From Deltaproteobacteria bacterium (lineage in GTDB: Bacteria > Desulfobacterota > Desulfuromonadia > Geobacterales > Pseudopelobacteraceae), in contig JAJYCS010000014.1 of NCBI GenBank assembly GCA_021778115.1, positions 1-42,048 of the forward strand: a stretch of 42,048 bases of DNA, in the 5' to 3' direction. Made by a program: the position numbers and the translations under genes. Shown here piece by piece: positions 33,181 through 42,048 of the stretch. The notes beneath the pieces are model-generated. The model was not told where the DNA came from. It searched no databases and worked only from the letters and a program-made list of their open reading frames with translations. Numbering within the stretch: position 1 is the first letter of the stretch; each line of letters begins with the position of its first letter.

Positions 33181-34953
33181 ATGGCTGAAGCTATCAAGAT
33201 ATTGATCTGCCAAGGAACGGGCGGCATCTCCGCCGGAGCCAAGAAGGTTGAGGCGGAGTTTAATCGTGTCCTCGCCGAAAAAGGGGTGGTTGCCACCGTC
33301 GGCAAGCGCTGTGATATCGTCAAGACCGGTTGCCGTGGCCTCTGCGCCAACGATGTGCTGGTTGACATCGTCGATGAGAAGGGGTGTGTTACCTACGATT
33401 TCGTCCAGCCAGAAGAGGTCGCCCAGCTGGTGGATGAGCATATTCTCAAGGGTGAGCCCTTGGAGAAGCGGAAGGCGAAACCGTATTACAACCAGTTCGT
33501 CGATGCCCAGCGCCGTGTGGTTATGTCCGGCTGTGGTCATATCGATGCCGAATCATTGGATGCCTATCTGGCTACCAACGGTTTTAAGGCCATTGAGAAG
33601 TGCATTACGGCCATGAAGCCGGCCGAGGTGATCGAAGAGGTCAAAAAATCAGGCCTGCGCGGTCGTGGGGGCGGCGGCTTCCCCACCGGTATGAAGTGGT
33701 CCTTCTGCGCCGCCTCGCCCGGTCATCACAAGTATATCATCTGTAACGCCGATGAAGGGGATCCCGGCGCCTTTATGGACCGTTCGATCTTGGAGGGGGA
33801 CCCCTACTGCGTGATCGAAGGGATGATGATCGCCGGTTACGCCATCGGTGCCCAATTCGGGTATGTCTACGTCCGGGCCGAGTATCCGCTGGCCATCGAC
33901 CGCCTCCAAAAGGCGATCGACACCTGCTACGAGAAAGGCTATCTGGGCAAGAACTGCATGGGACTCGGCTTTGAGTACGACATGCGGATCAAGAAGGGCG
34001 CCGGCGCCTTCGTCTGCGGTGAAGAAACCGCGTTGATGGCCTCCATCGAGGGTGAGCGCGGCATGCCCCGCCCCCGTCCGCCGTTCCCCGCAGTGAAGGG
34101 CCTCTGGCAAAATCCTTCAAACATAAACAACGTCGAGACCTTTGCCAACGTCCGGCATATTATCAACAACGGCTCTGATTGGTATGCCGCCATCGGCACC
34201 GATACCACCAAGGGGACCAAGATCTTCGCCGTTACCGGCAAGGTCAAGCATACCGGTCTGGTGGAAGTGCCGGCAGGGATGACCGTCCGCTCGGTCATCT
34301 ACGACGTCTGCGGTGGCATCCTCAATAACCGCAAGTTCAAGGCGGTGCAGGCCGGCGGCCCTTCCGGCGGCTGTATCCCCGGTGAGATCCTTGATACCCC
34401 GGTCGATTACGACTCCCTGATCAAGGCCGGCGCCATGATGGGCTCCGGCGGGCTGGTGGTCATGGATGAGACCACCTGTATGGTGGACGTCTCCAAGTTC
34501 TTCCTTACCTTCACCCGTATGGAATCCTGCGGTAAGTGCGTACCCTGCCGGATCGGTCTGAAGGCGATGCTGGACATCCTGATCCGGATCACCGAGGGGA
34601 ACGGCCGTGAAGGTGATATCGAGACTTTGATCGATCTTGGCACCACCATCAAACAGGCCTCACTCTGCGGTCTGGGCCAGACGGCGCCGAACCCGGTGCT
34701 CTCCACGATCCGCTACTTCAGGGATGAGTATGAGGCCCACATCACGAATAAGCGCTGTCCCTCCAACTCCTGCAAGGAACTGCTGCTCTGGCAGGTGGTG
34801 GAGGAGAAATGCGTCAAGTGTGGCGCCTGCAAGAAGGCCTGTCCGGTGGATGCCATTGTCTGGGAGAAGGGGCAGATCGCCTACCTGGACAAGGAAAAGT
34901 GCACCAAGTGCAAATCCTGTTATGACGCCTGCCGTTTCATGGCGATCGAGTAG
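33181..34953 (+). CDS. nuoF: NADH-quinone oxidoreductase subunit F with extra N- and C-terminal Fe-S domains
   Basis: A 590-residue enlarged NADH-binding subunit. Residues 1-110 are a thioredoxin-like domain with C10, C51 and C55, but the expected second Cys of CxGTxC is Gly15. The core (about 120-530) has the FMN/NADH site GRGGGGFPTGMKW, NADEGDPGAFMDR and the [4Fe-4S] motif ESCGKCVPCR. The C-terminus (541-590) is a two-cluster ferredoxin: C544, C547, C550, C554 and C574, C577, C580, C584. This arrangement resembles HydB/NfnB-like subunits of bifurcating or formate/hydrogen-linked enzymes and is usual in Geobacter-type complex I, as far as I recall. It may accept electrons from partners other than NADH; that is inference. 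Confidence 0.95.
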   Translation: MAEAIKILICQGTGGISAGAKKVEAEFNRVLAEKGVVATVGKRCDIVKTGCRGLCANDVLVDIVDEKGCVTYDFVQPEEVAQLVDEHILKGEPLEKRKAKPYYNQFVDAQRRVVMSGCGHIDAESLDAYLATNGFKAIEKCITAMKPAEVIEEVKKSGLRGRGGGGFPTGMKWSFCAASPGHHKYIICNADEGDPGAFMDRSILEGDPYCVIEGMMIAGYAIGAQFGYVYVRAEYPLAIDRLQKAIDTCYEKGYLGKNCMGLGFEYDMRIKKGAGAFVCGEETALMASIEGERGMPRPRPPFPAVKGLWQNPSNINNVETFANVRHIINNGSDWYAAIGTDTTKGTKIFAVTGKVKHTGLVEVPAGMTVRSVIYDVCGGILNNRKFKAVQAGGPSGGCIPGEILDTPVDYDSLIKAGAMMGSGGLVVMDETTCMVDVSKFFLTFTRMESCGKCVPCRIGLKAMLDILIRITEGNGREGDIETLIDLGTTIKQASLCGLGQTAPNPVLSTIRYFRDEYEAHITNKRCPSNSCKELLLWQVVEEKCVKCGACKKACPVDAIVWEKGQIAYLDKEKCTKCKSCYDACRFMAIE

Positions 34954-34993
34954 TCACGGTACCCACGTTTAATTCCAGCAATCGAGGTCTTTG

Positions 34994-37447
34994 ATGGTCA
35001 CTCTGACGATAGACGACAAGCAGGTTCAGGTTGAGAAGGATGCAACCATCTACGACGCCGCCAAGGCGGCCGGCATCAACATTCCGATCCTTTGCCACGA
35101 CAAGAAGCTAAAGCCGTTCGGCGCCTGCCGGATGTGTCTGGTGGAGGTGGAGCAGATGAGGGGCCGGCTGATTCCGGCCTGCACCACGCCAGTCACCGAG
35201 GGAATGATCGTTCGTACCAGCACACCGCCGGTTGAGAAGGCCCGTAAACTGGTATTGGAACTCCTCCTCCTGAATCATCCGTTGGATTGCCCGGTCTGCG
35301 ACAAGGGTGGGGACTGCGACCTGCAGAACCTGGCCTATGACCACAAGGTAAACGTCAATCGCCTGAGTGATGAGAAATTCCACCACGAGATCGATTACAA
35401 TAACCCACTGATCGAGCGTGACCAGAATCGGTGCGTGCTGTGCGGCAAGTGCGTGCGGATCTGTGACGAGATCGTCTCCCGCGGTGCACTTACCTTTATC
35501 AACCGCGGCATCGAGACAAAGATCGGGACCGAATTCGACGGGCCCTTGAGTTGTGAGTTCTGCGGTTCTTGTATCTCGGTCTGCCCGGTGGGCGCCCTGC
35601 TGGCCCGTCCCTTCAAGTTCAAGTCCCGTTTCTGGGCCCTGACTAAGAAGAGCTCGGTCTGCGGGTACTGCGGTACCGGCTGCAGCGTGACCTTGGGAGT
35701 CAGGGACAACAAGGTGCTGACCACCGTGTATGACGAGAATCAGGGCTTTCACAACGGTCAGCTCTGTGTGCGCGGCCGTTTCGGCTACCAGTTTATCTCC
35801 TCCGAAAAACGGCTGACCACGCCGCTTATCCGTAAGAACGGCCAACTGATGGAAGCTGGTTGGGATGAGGCGATGGCGCTGCTTGTGGATAGGCTGAAGG
35901 GTGCTGCTAACAACGCTGCTGCCCTAGCCACACCCCGCATGACCAATGAAGAGCTGATGCTCCTTAAACAGCTGATGACGGAGCAGGTGGGGAGCGCCAA
36001 TATCGACCATTCCGCCGGTTATGCCCATGCGGCATTGACCGAAGGCCTGGCAAAGAGCTTGGGCGTTGCTGCCGCCCCATCCTCGATCCTTGACATCCAG
36101 AAGAGCGACCTGCTCCTGGTGATCAAGAGTGACGCCTATGAGACCCACCCGGTGGTGGGCTTTGAGATCAACATGGCGGTCAAGAACAAAGGGGTAAACC
36201 TCCAGATCCTCTCCGACAAGCGGGGTAAACTCGGCAAACTGCCCAGGACGACCACCCTGCTGCACAAGCCGGGTAGCGAAGTTGCCCTCCTGAACGCCCT
36301 GGCAAAGGTCCTGATGGATGAAAATCTAGCCGCAGCTGCAGCATCAGTGCCGGGCTATGCCGAGTTGACGGCCGGGCTGGCCGCCTTCACGCCTGAGCAG
36401 GTGGCGCCCCAGTGCGGCGTGAGCGCCGATGCCATCAAGCAGCTGGCTCGCACCTACGCCGCTGCAGAAAAAGCGCTGATCATCTTCCCGGTCGGGCTCG
36501 CCTATCCTGGCCATGATGCCCAGCTGGCCCATGCCGCTGCAAACCTGGCCATCCTGGCCGGTAAACTGGGCAAGGACGGTTCCGGTCTGCTGGTGCTGCA
36601 GGAGAAGAACAACAGCCAGGGCGCCGTTGATACCGGCTTCTTCCCGCAAGCGGGCGGCAAGGACGCCCGTCAGATCCTCGCCGGCTGCGCTGACGGCAGT
36701 ATCACAACCCTGCTGCTGGCCGGAGAGAATCCGCTGGTTTCCTATCCTGACCACGCCAAGGTGAAGGCTGCCTTGGACAAGGTCGAGTTCCTGGTGGTGG
36801 CAGACCTGTTCCTGACCGAGACCGCCCAAATGGCCGATCTAATCCTGCCGGTCTGCTCCTACGCCGAGAAGGAAGGCACCGTTACCGCCACGGACCGCCG
36901 GGTCCAGAAGCTGCTGCCGGCCATCCATCCGGTGGGGCAGAGCCGCCCCGAGTTCAGGGTCTACGGTGACCTTATCGCTGCCTTGGGCGGCCAGGCGCCG
37001 GCAACCCCCGCTGCGGTCTTTGCCCAGATCGCCGCATACGCCGGTATCGACTATGCCGCCCTGGGGGCTGACGGGCACTTTGCGTCGGTTGCGGTGTCAC
37101 CGGCCCTGGTTATGCCGATAGCCCCTCCCGCCGCCATCCTGGAGTCAGGCAAGATTGCCCTGTTGACTGGCGCCGCCCTCTACCACTGCGGTACCCTGTC
37201 CCAGTACGGTGAGGGGACCGTCGCTGCCTGTCCCGAGGGGTACATCGAGCTCTCCTGTGCCGACGCAGGCCGGATCCAGATCGCGGACGGCGTTGCGGTA
37301 ACGGTGACCTCCAACAGCGGCGCCATCACCCTGAAGGCTCGTGTCAGTTCGCGGCTGCCTGAAGGGGTGGCCTTCGCCCCCTACCACTTTGCCGTCAATC
37401 AGGTATGGTCCGGCGCAGGCGTCACCAGTGTAACCGTGTCGAAGTAA
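34994..37447 (+). CDS. nuoG: NADH-quinone oxidoreductase subunit G
   Basis: An 817-residue 75-kDa-type subunit. [2Fe-2S] ligands C34, C45, C48, C63; His/Cys cluster H95, C99, C102, C108; two further [4Fe-4S] sets C147/C150/C153/C157 and C187/C190/C193/C197, of ferredoxin type; and a formate dehydrogenase-like cluster C223/C226/C230/C258 opening a molybdopterin-oxidoreductase-like domain that probably binds no cofactor. The presence of the 187-197 and 223-258 sets makes it cluster-rich compared with mitochondrial homologues. ATG 34994 is preferred to the adjacent TTG 34991. Confidence 0.95.
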   Translation: MVTLTIDDKQVQVEKDATIYDAAKAAGINIPILCHDKKLKPFGACRMCLVEVEQMRGRLIPACTTPVTEGMIVRTSTPPVEKARKLVLELLLLNHPLDCPVCDKGGDCDLQNLAYDHKVNVNRLSDEKFHHEIDYNNPLIERDQNRCVLCGKCVRICDEIVSRGALTFINRGIETKIGTEFDGPLSCEFCGSCISVCPVGALLARPFKFKSRFWALTKKSSVCGYCGTGCSVTLGVRDNKVLTTVYDENQGFHNGQLCVRGRFGYQFISSEKRLTTPLIRKNGQLMEAGWDEAMALLVDRLKGAANNAAALATPRMTNEELMLLKQLMTEQVGSANIDHSAGYAHAALTEGLAKSLGVAAAPSSILDIQKSDLLLVIKSDAYETHPVVGFEINMAVKNKGVNLQILSDKRGKLGKLPRTTTLLHKPGSEVALLNALAKVLMDENLAAAAASVPGYAELTAGLAAFTPEQVAPQCGVSADAIKQLARTYAAAEKALIIFPVGLAYPGHDAQLAHAAANLAILAGKLGKDGSGLLVLQEKNNSQGAVDTGFFPQAGGKDARQILAGCADGSITTLLLAGENPLVSYPDHAKVKAALDKVEFLVVADLFLTETAQMADLILPVCSYAEKEGTVTATDRRVQKLLPAIHPVGQSRPEFRVYGDLIAALGGQAPATPAAVFAQIAAYAGIDYAALGADGHFASVAVSPALVMPIAPPAAILESGKIALLTGAALYHCGTLSQYGEGTVAACPEGYIELSCADAGRIQIADGVAVTVTSNSGAITLKARVSSRLPEGVAFAPYHFAVNQVWSGAGVTSVTVSK

Positions 37448-37493
37448 CGAGATTCTGGACTCTTAACGCTACCAGAGAAGGAAAGAGGGACCG

Positions 37494-38576
37494 ATGGACA
37501 CCGTGATTCTTGGACTGCCACTGTATTATTACATCGCCATGGTTGCGAAGGTGCTGGCTGCGTTCGTGTTCGTGCTGTTGACCGTGGCCTACGCCACCTA
37601 CGCCGAACGGAAGCTGATCGGCTTCATGCAGGTACGGATCGGACCGAACCGGGTCGGCCCTAAAGGGCTGCTCCAACCGATTGCCGACGGACTGAAGCTC
37701 TTCTTCAAGGAGGAGATCATCCCGGCTAATGCCAGTACATTCGCCTATCTGATCGCCCCGCTCATCGCCTTGGTGCCGGCATTCATCACCTTTGCCGCCA
37801 TTCCGTTCGGCGGTACCATCGAGGTCATGGGCTACAAGGTACCGCTGCAGATCGCCGGTTATTACGATACCACCATCGGCAGGGTCTTCGACCTGAACGT
37901 CGGGGTCCTGTATATCCTGGCCATGGCTGGCCTCGGCATCTACGGTATCGTCCTTGCCGGTTGGGCCTCCAACAGCAAGTATTCCCTCCTGGGTGGACTC
38001 CGTTCTTCAGCGCAGATGATCTCGTACGAATTGGCCGCCGGTCTGGCCATCATCCCGGTCTTTATGTTGGCCGGTTCTCTCTCCCTACATGAAATCGTCA
38101 AGGCCCAGGAAGGGCTCCGGTGGTTCATCTGGAGCAACCCGATGACCTTTGTCGCCGGCATTCTCTTCTATATCTGCGCGCTGGCCGAGATCAACCGGGT
38201 ACCGTTCGACCTGCCCGAGTGCGAGTCGGAGCTGGTCTCTGGCTTCTGTACCGAGTACTCATCCATGAAATACGCCATGTTCTTCATGGCGGAATACGCC
38301 AACATGGTGACTGTCAGCGCCATTACCACCACCCTGTTTCTAGGTGGCTGGGATGGACCGTTTACCAGTCAGTACCCCCTGCTGTCCGTGGTCTACTTTG
38401 TCCTCAAGGTCTACTTCCTGATGTTTATTGCCATCTGGCTGCGGGCCACGCTTCCCCGCTACCGCTATGACCAACTGATGAAACTGGGCTGGAAGGTGCT
38501 ATTGCCCCTGGCCCTCGTGCTGATCGTCCTGACCGCGTTGGCCGGGTACTTCGGCTTCTACAGCTTCTTTGGCTAA
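37494..38576 (+). CDS. nuoH: NADH-quinone oxidoreductase subunit H
   Basis: A 360-residue membrane subunit with about eight helices lining the quinone chamber and linking to the proton pumps. The signature ERKLIGFMQVRIGPNRVGPKG is seen near residues 38-58 (split: ERKLIGFMQVRIG and PNRVGPKG), as is the AEINRVPFDLPECESELVSG block near 226-245. GGAAAGAGGG lies before the ATG. Confidence 0.97.
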   Translation: MDTVILGLPLYYYIAMVAKVLAAFVFVLLTVAYATYAERKLIGFMQVRIGPNRVGPKGLLQPIADGLKLFFKEEIIPANASTFAYLIAPLIALVPAFITFAAIPFGGTIEVMGYKVPLQIAGYYDTTIGRVFDLNVGVLYILAMAGLGIYGIVLAGWASNSKYSLLGGLRSSAQMISYELAAGLAIIPVFMLAGSLSLHEIVKAQEGLRWFIWSNPMTFVAGILFYICALAEINRVPFDLPECESELVSGFCTEYSSMKYAMFFMAEYANMVTVSAITTTLFLGGWDGPFTSQYPLLSVVYFVLKVYFLMFIAIWLRATLPRYRYDQLMKLGWKVLLPLALVLIVLTALAGYFGFYSFFG

Positions 38577-38620
38577 TCTCTGAGCTTTATACTCTGAACA
38601 ACGATACAAAGGACGACGTC

Positions 38621-39028
38621 ATGCCGAATCCGATTACACCGATCATACAAGGAATGAAGATCACCCTGGGGCACCTGTTCAAGAAGCCGGTCACCCTTAT
38701 GTACCCAGATGAGCGCCCCAAGGTCGCCGAGCGGTTTCGTGGCCTTCACGCCCTGAAGGTCTCCCACGACAAGGCAAAATGCGTGGCCTGTTACCTCTGC
38801 CCCACGGTCTGTCCTGCCAAGTGTATTACCGTTGAGGCCGGTGAGGATGCCAACCATGACAAGTTTGCAGCCCGATACGAGATCGACATCCTCCGCTGCA
38901 TCTTCTGCGGCTACTGTGTCGAGGCATGTCCGGTGGATGCACTGAAGATGACTGGTGAATTCGAACTTGCCAATTACCGGCGCGAAGATTTTGTCTTCAC
39001 CAAGGAACGACTCTTAGAAAAGAAATAA
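38621..39028 (+). CDS. nuoI: NADH-quinone oxidoreductase subunit I
   Basis: A 135-residue two-[4Fe-4S] ferredoxin subunit that passes electrons to NuoB. Ligands: C54, C57, C60, C64 and C93, C96, C99, C103, in the crossed pattern of 8Fe ferredoxins. An additional Cys at 68 sits in CPAKC. The N-terminal segment GMKITLGHLFKKPVT is amphipathic and typical of membrane-docking NuoI. AAAGGA precedes the ATG. Confidence 0.96.
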   Translation: MPNPITPIIQGMKITLGHLFKKPVTLMYPDERPKVAERFRGLHALKVSHDKAKCVACYLCPTVCPAKCITVEAGEDANHDKFAARYEIDILRCIFCGYCVEACPVDALKMTGEFELANYRREDFVFTKERLLEKK

Positions 39029-39041
39029 AGGAGCGCAGTAC

Positions 39042-39557
39042 ATGGACATCACATCCGTCTTCTTCGCCATTGTCACCATCGTGGCCGTTGTCTCGGCCCT
39101 GCTGGTCGTCACCTGCAAGAACCCGATCAACAGTGCGCTCTCCCTGGTGCTGACCTTCTTCTGCCTGGCTACCTACTACGCCATGCTGGACGCCCCATTC
39201 ATGGCGGCCATCCAGATCATCGTCTATGCCGGGGCCATCATGGTATTGATCGTGTTTACCATCATGCTGCTGAACATCCGTGTTGACGCCAACAAAAAGC
39301 ATACCCACAAGGTTGCGCTCAGTACCGTGCTCGGGATCGTTACTCTCCTCCTGAGCGGTCTGGTCGTCACCCACGGGAAGGTCTCCCAGCTGTGTGCGAA
39401 CCCGATCCCGGTTGAGGCCATACGGCAGATTGGTCACACCGAGCTGATTGGCGCGGTTATGTTCACCCAGTTCCTGCTGCCGTTCGAGATCACCTCCATC
39501 CTGCTCCTTGCAGCCATGGTGGGAGCCGTGATCCTGGCAAAGAAAAAACTCTCCTAG
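39042..39557 (+). CDS. nuoJ: NADH-quinone oxidoreductase subunit J
   Basis: A 171-residue membrane subunit with five helices. It carries the pi-bulge helix region [20 protein letters not shown], characteristic of NuoJ/ND6, and starts with the [17 protein letters not shown] pattern. AAAGGAG lies at the 3' end of nuoI, giving close coupling (13 nt gap). Confidence 0.95.
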   Translation: MDITSVFFAIVTIVAVVSALLVVTCKNPINSALSLVLTFFCLATYYAMLDAPFMAAIQIIVYAGAIMVLIVFTIMLLNIRVDANKKHTHKVALSTVLGIVTLLLSGLVVTHGKVSQLCANPIPVEAIRQIGHTELIGAVMFTQFLLPFEITSILLLAAMVGAVILAKKKLS

Positions 39558-39570
39558 AGGTGTAACGATA

Positions 39571-39873
39571 ATGGATAACCTGACCAATTACCTGCTTGTC
39601 AGTGCCGTACTCTTTTCTATCGGCACCATTGGGGTCCTTACCCGCAAAAACGCCATCGTCGTCTTCATGTGTATCGAGCTGATGCTGAACGCCGTCAACC
39701 TGACCTTCGTCGCCCTGTCGCGCCAGTTGGGTAATCTGGATGGTCAGATATTCGTCTTCTTCATCATGACCGTGGCCGCCGCCGAGGCTGCAGTTGGCCT
39801 GGCGCTGTTCATCGCCTTCTTCAACAACCGCGAGTCGATCGACATAGACGATGCAAACCTGATGAAGTGGTAA
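39571..39873 (+). CDS. nuoK: NADH-quinone oxidoreductase subunit K
   Basis: A 100-residue three-helix subunit of the ND4L type. The key acidic residues are seen in [14 protein letters not shown] (Glu, helix 2) and [16 protein letters not shown] (Glu, helix 3), which belong to the proton path next to the quinone chamber. It follows nuoJ by 13 nt; 67 nt then separate it from nuoL. Confidence 0.96.
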   Translation: MDNLTNYLLVSAVLFSIGTIGVLTRKNAIVVFMCIELMLNAVNLTFVALSRQLGNLDGQIFVFFIMTVAAAEAAVGLALFIAFFNNRESIDIDDANLMKW

Positions 39874-39940
39874 CGCGGCAGCCCGGCAGTAGAGCTGACC
39901 AGTACAACGAATAAGCCGAATGAAATAAAGGAGTAGCTCA

Positions 39941-41944
39941 ATGTTCGACAACGTGTGGCTCATACCCCTGTTCCCCCTGATCGGCTTTCTGATCAACGGA
40001 CTCCTGGGGAAGAAGATCAAGAACGAGACGGTCATCGGCTCCATTGGCGCCCTTGCGGTGCTCTGTTCCTTCGTGGTCTCCGTCATGACCTTCCTCAACC
40101 TGATCGGACTCCCTGCTGAGGAACGATCGGTTAACGTCAAGGTCTTTACCTGGATCACCGCCGGGCATTTCACCGCCGACGTAGCCTTCCTTATCGACCC
40201 GCTCTCCTGCCTCATGTTGCTGGTGGTGACCGGGATCGGCTTTCTGATCCATGTCTACTCCATCGGCTATATGCATGGTGAGGAAGGGTTCTACCGGTTC
40301 TTTGCCTACCTAAACCTCTTCGTGTTCTCCATGCTGCTCCTGGTAACCGGTAACAACCTTCTGTTGATGTTTGTTGGCTGGGAGGGGGTGGGTCTCTGCT
40401 CCTATCTCTTGATCGGCTACTACTTTCACAAGAAGTCGGCAGGTGATGCCGGTAAAAAGGCGTTCGTCATGAACCGGGTTGGTGACTTCGGCTTTCTGCT
40501 GGGCCTCTTCACCCTGTTCTGGTGGTTTGGCCAGACCCACAACATCTGGACCATCCAGTTCACCGAACTGGCAAAAAACGCAAACCTCCTTCCCACTGGC
40601 GGTGTGGTGACCGTCATCACCCTCTGTTTCTTCCTTGGGGCCACCGGCAAGTCTGCTCAGATCCCCCTCTATACCTGGCTGCCTGACGCCATGGAAGGCC
40701 CGACCCCGGTCTCCGCCCTGATCCACGCAGCCACCATGGTGACAGCCGGTGTCTACATGATCGGCCGGATGAGCTTCCTCTTCATCCGTTCCCCTGAGAC
40801 CATGACCGTGGTTGCCCTGGTGGGTGGCTGTACCGCCCTGTTCGCCGCCACCATCGGTACCGCCCAGAACGACATCAAACGGGTACTGGCCTACTCCACC
40901 GTCTCCCAGCTGGGGTACATGTTCCTGGCCATGGGTGTTGGCGCCTTCACCGCCGGCATCTTCCACCTGATGACCCACGCCTTCTTCAAGGCCTGTCTCT
41001 TCCTCGGTTCCGGTGCGGTCATCCACTCCATGCACGGCGCACTGCATCATGTCCACTCACATGATGACGCGCAGGACATGCGCAACATGGGGGGCCTCAG
41101 GAAGCATATGCCCCTTACCTTCCTGACCTTTCTGATAGCCACCCTAGCCATTGCCGGTATCCCGGGCTTTTCCGGCTTCTTTTCCAAAGATGAGATCCTC
41201 TGGCAGGCATTCTCTAACCCGTTGCACGGTGATCTGAACATCCTGCTTTGGGGGATGGGCGCCAGTGCCGCACTGTTGACCGCCTTCTACATGTTCCGTC
41301 TGGTTTTCATGACCTTCTTCGGTACCTGCCGGATCAAGGAAGGTGCGGAGAAGCACCTCCACGAGTCTCCGATGGTTATCGTGATGCCGCTTATCGCCCT
41401 GGCGATTCTCTCCATCGCCGGCGGTTATCTCGGTCTTCCCAAGCTGATCGGCGACCTGTTCGGCGGGTTGCCCAACTACATTGAGCAGTACCTCGAGCCG
41501 GTCTTTGCCAATGCGAACGCCTACATGCTGGCACATGCCCATCCAGAACAGCATAGCCACACCCTAGAGTGGGGTATGATGGCCGGCTCCGTGGTGATCG
41601 CCCTGATCGGTATATCCATTGCTGCTCTGCTCTATCTGGTGAATCCCGAACTGCCGAAGAAATTCACCACGGCCTTTCCGGCCCTGCACCGCGCGGTGTA
41701 CAACAAATGGTATATCGATGAACTGTATGACTTCATGATCGTCAACCCCTGCAAGGCTCTGGGCAACTTCCTCTGGAAGGGGTTCGACGTCCTGGTGGTG
41801 GATGGGGTGGTAAACGGTGTTGCCCAGGCGGTCATGGCGGTCGGTGGCGTTGTCCGCTACCTCCAGTCCGGCCAGATCTACAACTATGCTTGGACCATGG
41901 CATTCAGCGTGGTCGTTATCGTCGCGTACTACCTGTTCAAGTAA
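39941..41944 (+). CDS. nuoL: NADH-quinone oxidoreductase subunit L
   Basis: A 667-residue antiporter-like proton-pumping subunit with about 16 helices and the long lateral amphipathic helix at the C-terminus. Visible signatures: NLLLMFVGWEGVGLCSYLLIG with the essential Glu, LPDAMEGPTPVSALIHAATMVTAG split around residues 243-266, and the Lys in IGTAQNDIKRVLAYSTVSQLG. A His-rich stretch (HGALHHVHSHDD) lies near residue 365. AAAGGAG precedes the ATG. Confidence 0.97.
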   Translation: MFDNVWLIPLFPLIGFLINGLLGKKIKNETVIGSIGALAVLCSFVVSVMTFLNLIGLPAEERSVNVKVFTWITAGHFTADVAFLIDPLSCLMLLVVTGIGFLIHVYSIGYMHGEEGFYRFFAYLNLFVFSMLLLVTGNNLLLMFVGWEGVGLCSYLLIGYYFHKKSAGDAGKKAFVMNRVGDFGFLLGLFTLFWWFGQTHNIWTIQFTELAKNANLLPTGGVVTVITLCFFLGATGKSAQIPLYTWLPDAMEGPTPVSALIHAATMVTAGVYMIGRMSFLFIRSPETMTVVALVGGCTALFAATIGTAQNDIKRVLAYSTVSQLGYMFLAMGVGAFTAGIFHLMTHAFFKACLFLGSGAVIHSMHGALHHVHSHDDAQDMRNMGGLRKHMPLTFLTFLIATLAIAGIPGFSGFFSKDEILWQAFSNPLHGDLNILLWGMGASAALLTAFYMFRLVFMTFFGTCRIKEGAEKHLHESPMVIVMPLIALAILSIAGGYLGLPKLIGDLFGGLPNYIEQYLEPVFANANAYMLAHAHPEQHSHTLEWGMMAGSVVIALIGISIAALLYLVNPELPKKFTTAFPALHRAVYNKWYIDELYDFMIVNPCKALGNFLWKGFDVLVVDGVVNGVAQAVMAVGGVVRYLQSGQIYNYAWTMAFSVVVIVAYYLFK

Positions 41945-41981
41945 GGTTCCGTTTCGCATTCTGTATAAAGGAGCAGATTCG

Positions 41982-42048
41982 ATGAGTAACATTTTGAGCG
42001 TGATGACCTTTCTGCCGATCCTGGGGGTGCTCTTGCTGCTCTTCATCC
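41982..42048 (+). CDS. nuoM: NADH-quinone oxidoreductase subunit M (3' partial)
   Basis: Only 22 codons are inside the window: MSNILSVMTFLPILGVLLLL and onward, the hydrophobic first helix of an antiporter-like subunit. AAAGGAGCAG precedes the ATG and the position directly after nuoL fits nuoM. The rest lies beyond the window edge. Confidence 0.85.
   Translation, partial: MSNILSVMTFLPILGVLLLLFI

Noticed and set aside
1-42048. CRISPR array, tRNA or rRNA genes
   Set aside because: No regularly spaced short repeats, and no cloverleaf-type or rRNA sequence was recognised by eye.

Overview
The window looks like a chromosomal segment of a Geobacter-type deltaproteobacterium (Desulfuromonadales; close to Geobacter/Trichlorobacter). 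This is inferred from gene order and protein style: larB-larC-pncC-recA-pilT-recX-alaS-sensor-argBDFGH, a 14-subunit-type nuo operon whose NuoF carries an extra C-terminal ferredoxin domain, and separate F0 genes of ATP synthase. No database search was possible.

Layout. (1) 1-5596, plus strand: five tightly overlapping genes: an exported DUF3047 protein (5' end outside the window), a VTT/TMEM64 membrane protein, a 994-residue fusion (radical SAM, ArsM-like methyltransferase, DUF5714), and two transferases of the TIGR04283 and TIGR04282 families, which are associated with arsenosugar and rSAM/selenodomain loci. I read it as an organo-metalloid biosynthesis or detoxification operon. (2) 5597-7492: a perfect 22-bp convergent hairpin, then leuC-leuD on the minus strand. 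(3) 7681-11565: larB and larC (nickel-pincer cofactor synthesis), normally neighbours, are here separated by about 1.9 kb holding a decayed integron: two attC-like sites, a brnT-brnA toxin-antitoxin cassette, a 5'-truncated HNH nuclease cassette, and a truncated, frameshifted integron integrase. (4) 11555-18570: pncC, recA, pilT, recX, alaS and a response-regulator/histidine-kinase protein. (5) 18578-26615: argB, argD, argF, argG, a Nudix hydrolase, an unassigned protein with a nitrilase-like Glu/Lys/Cys pattern, argH and a lipoprotein, ended by a strong bidirectional hairpin. (6) 26700-29719, minus strand: hemL, then atpZ, atpI, atpB and atpE, the F0 part of ATP synthase without F1 genes. (7) 29994-42048, plus strand: nuoA to nuoL and the start of nuoM.

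How it works together: amino-acid synthesis (Leu, Arg), cofactor supply (heme, nickel pincer), DNA repair (RecA/RecX) and respiratory energy conversion (complex I plus F0). The nuoA and atpZ upstream regions share a 12-bp GTTTTGTATACA element, suggesting common control of the two energy operons. The most unusual items are the metalloid-type fusion enzyme with its operon, the integron remnant inside the lar cluster, and the nitrilase-like gene inside the arg operon. No tRNA, rRNA, CRISPR array or insertion sequence was recognised, and no stretch over about 300 bp lacks an assigned element.
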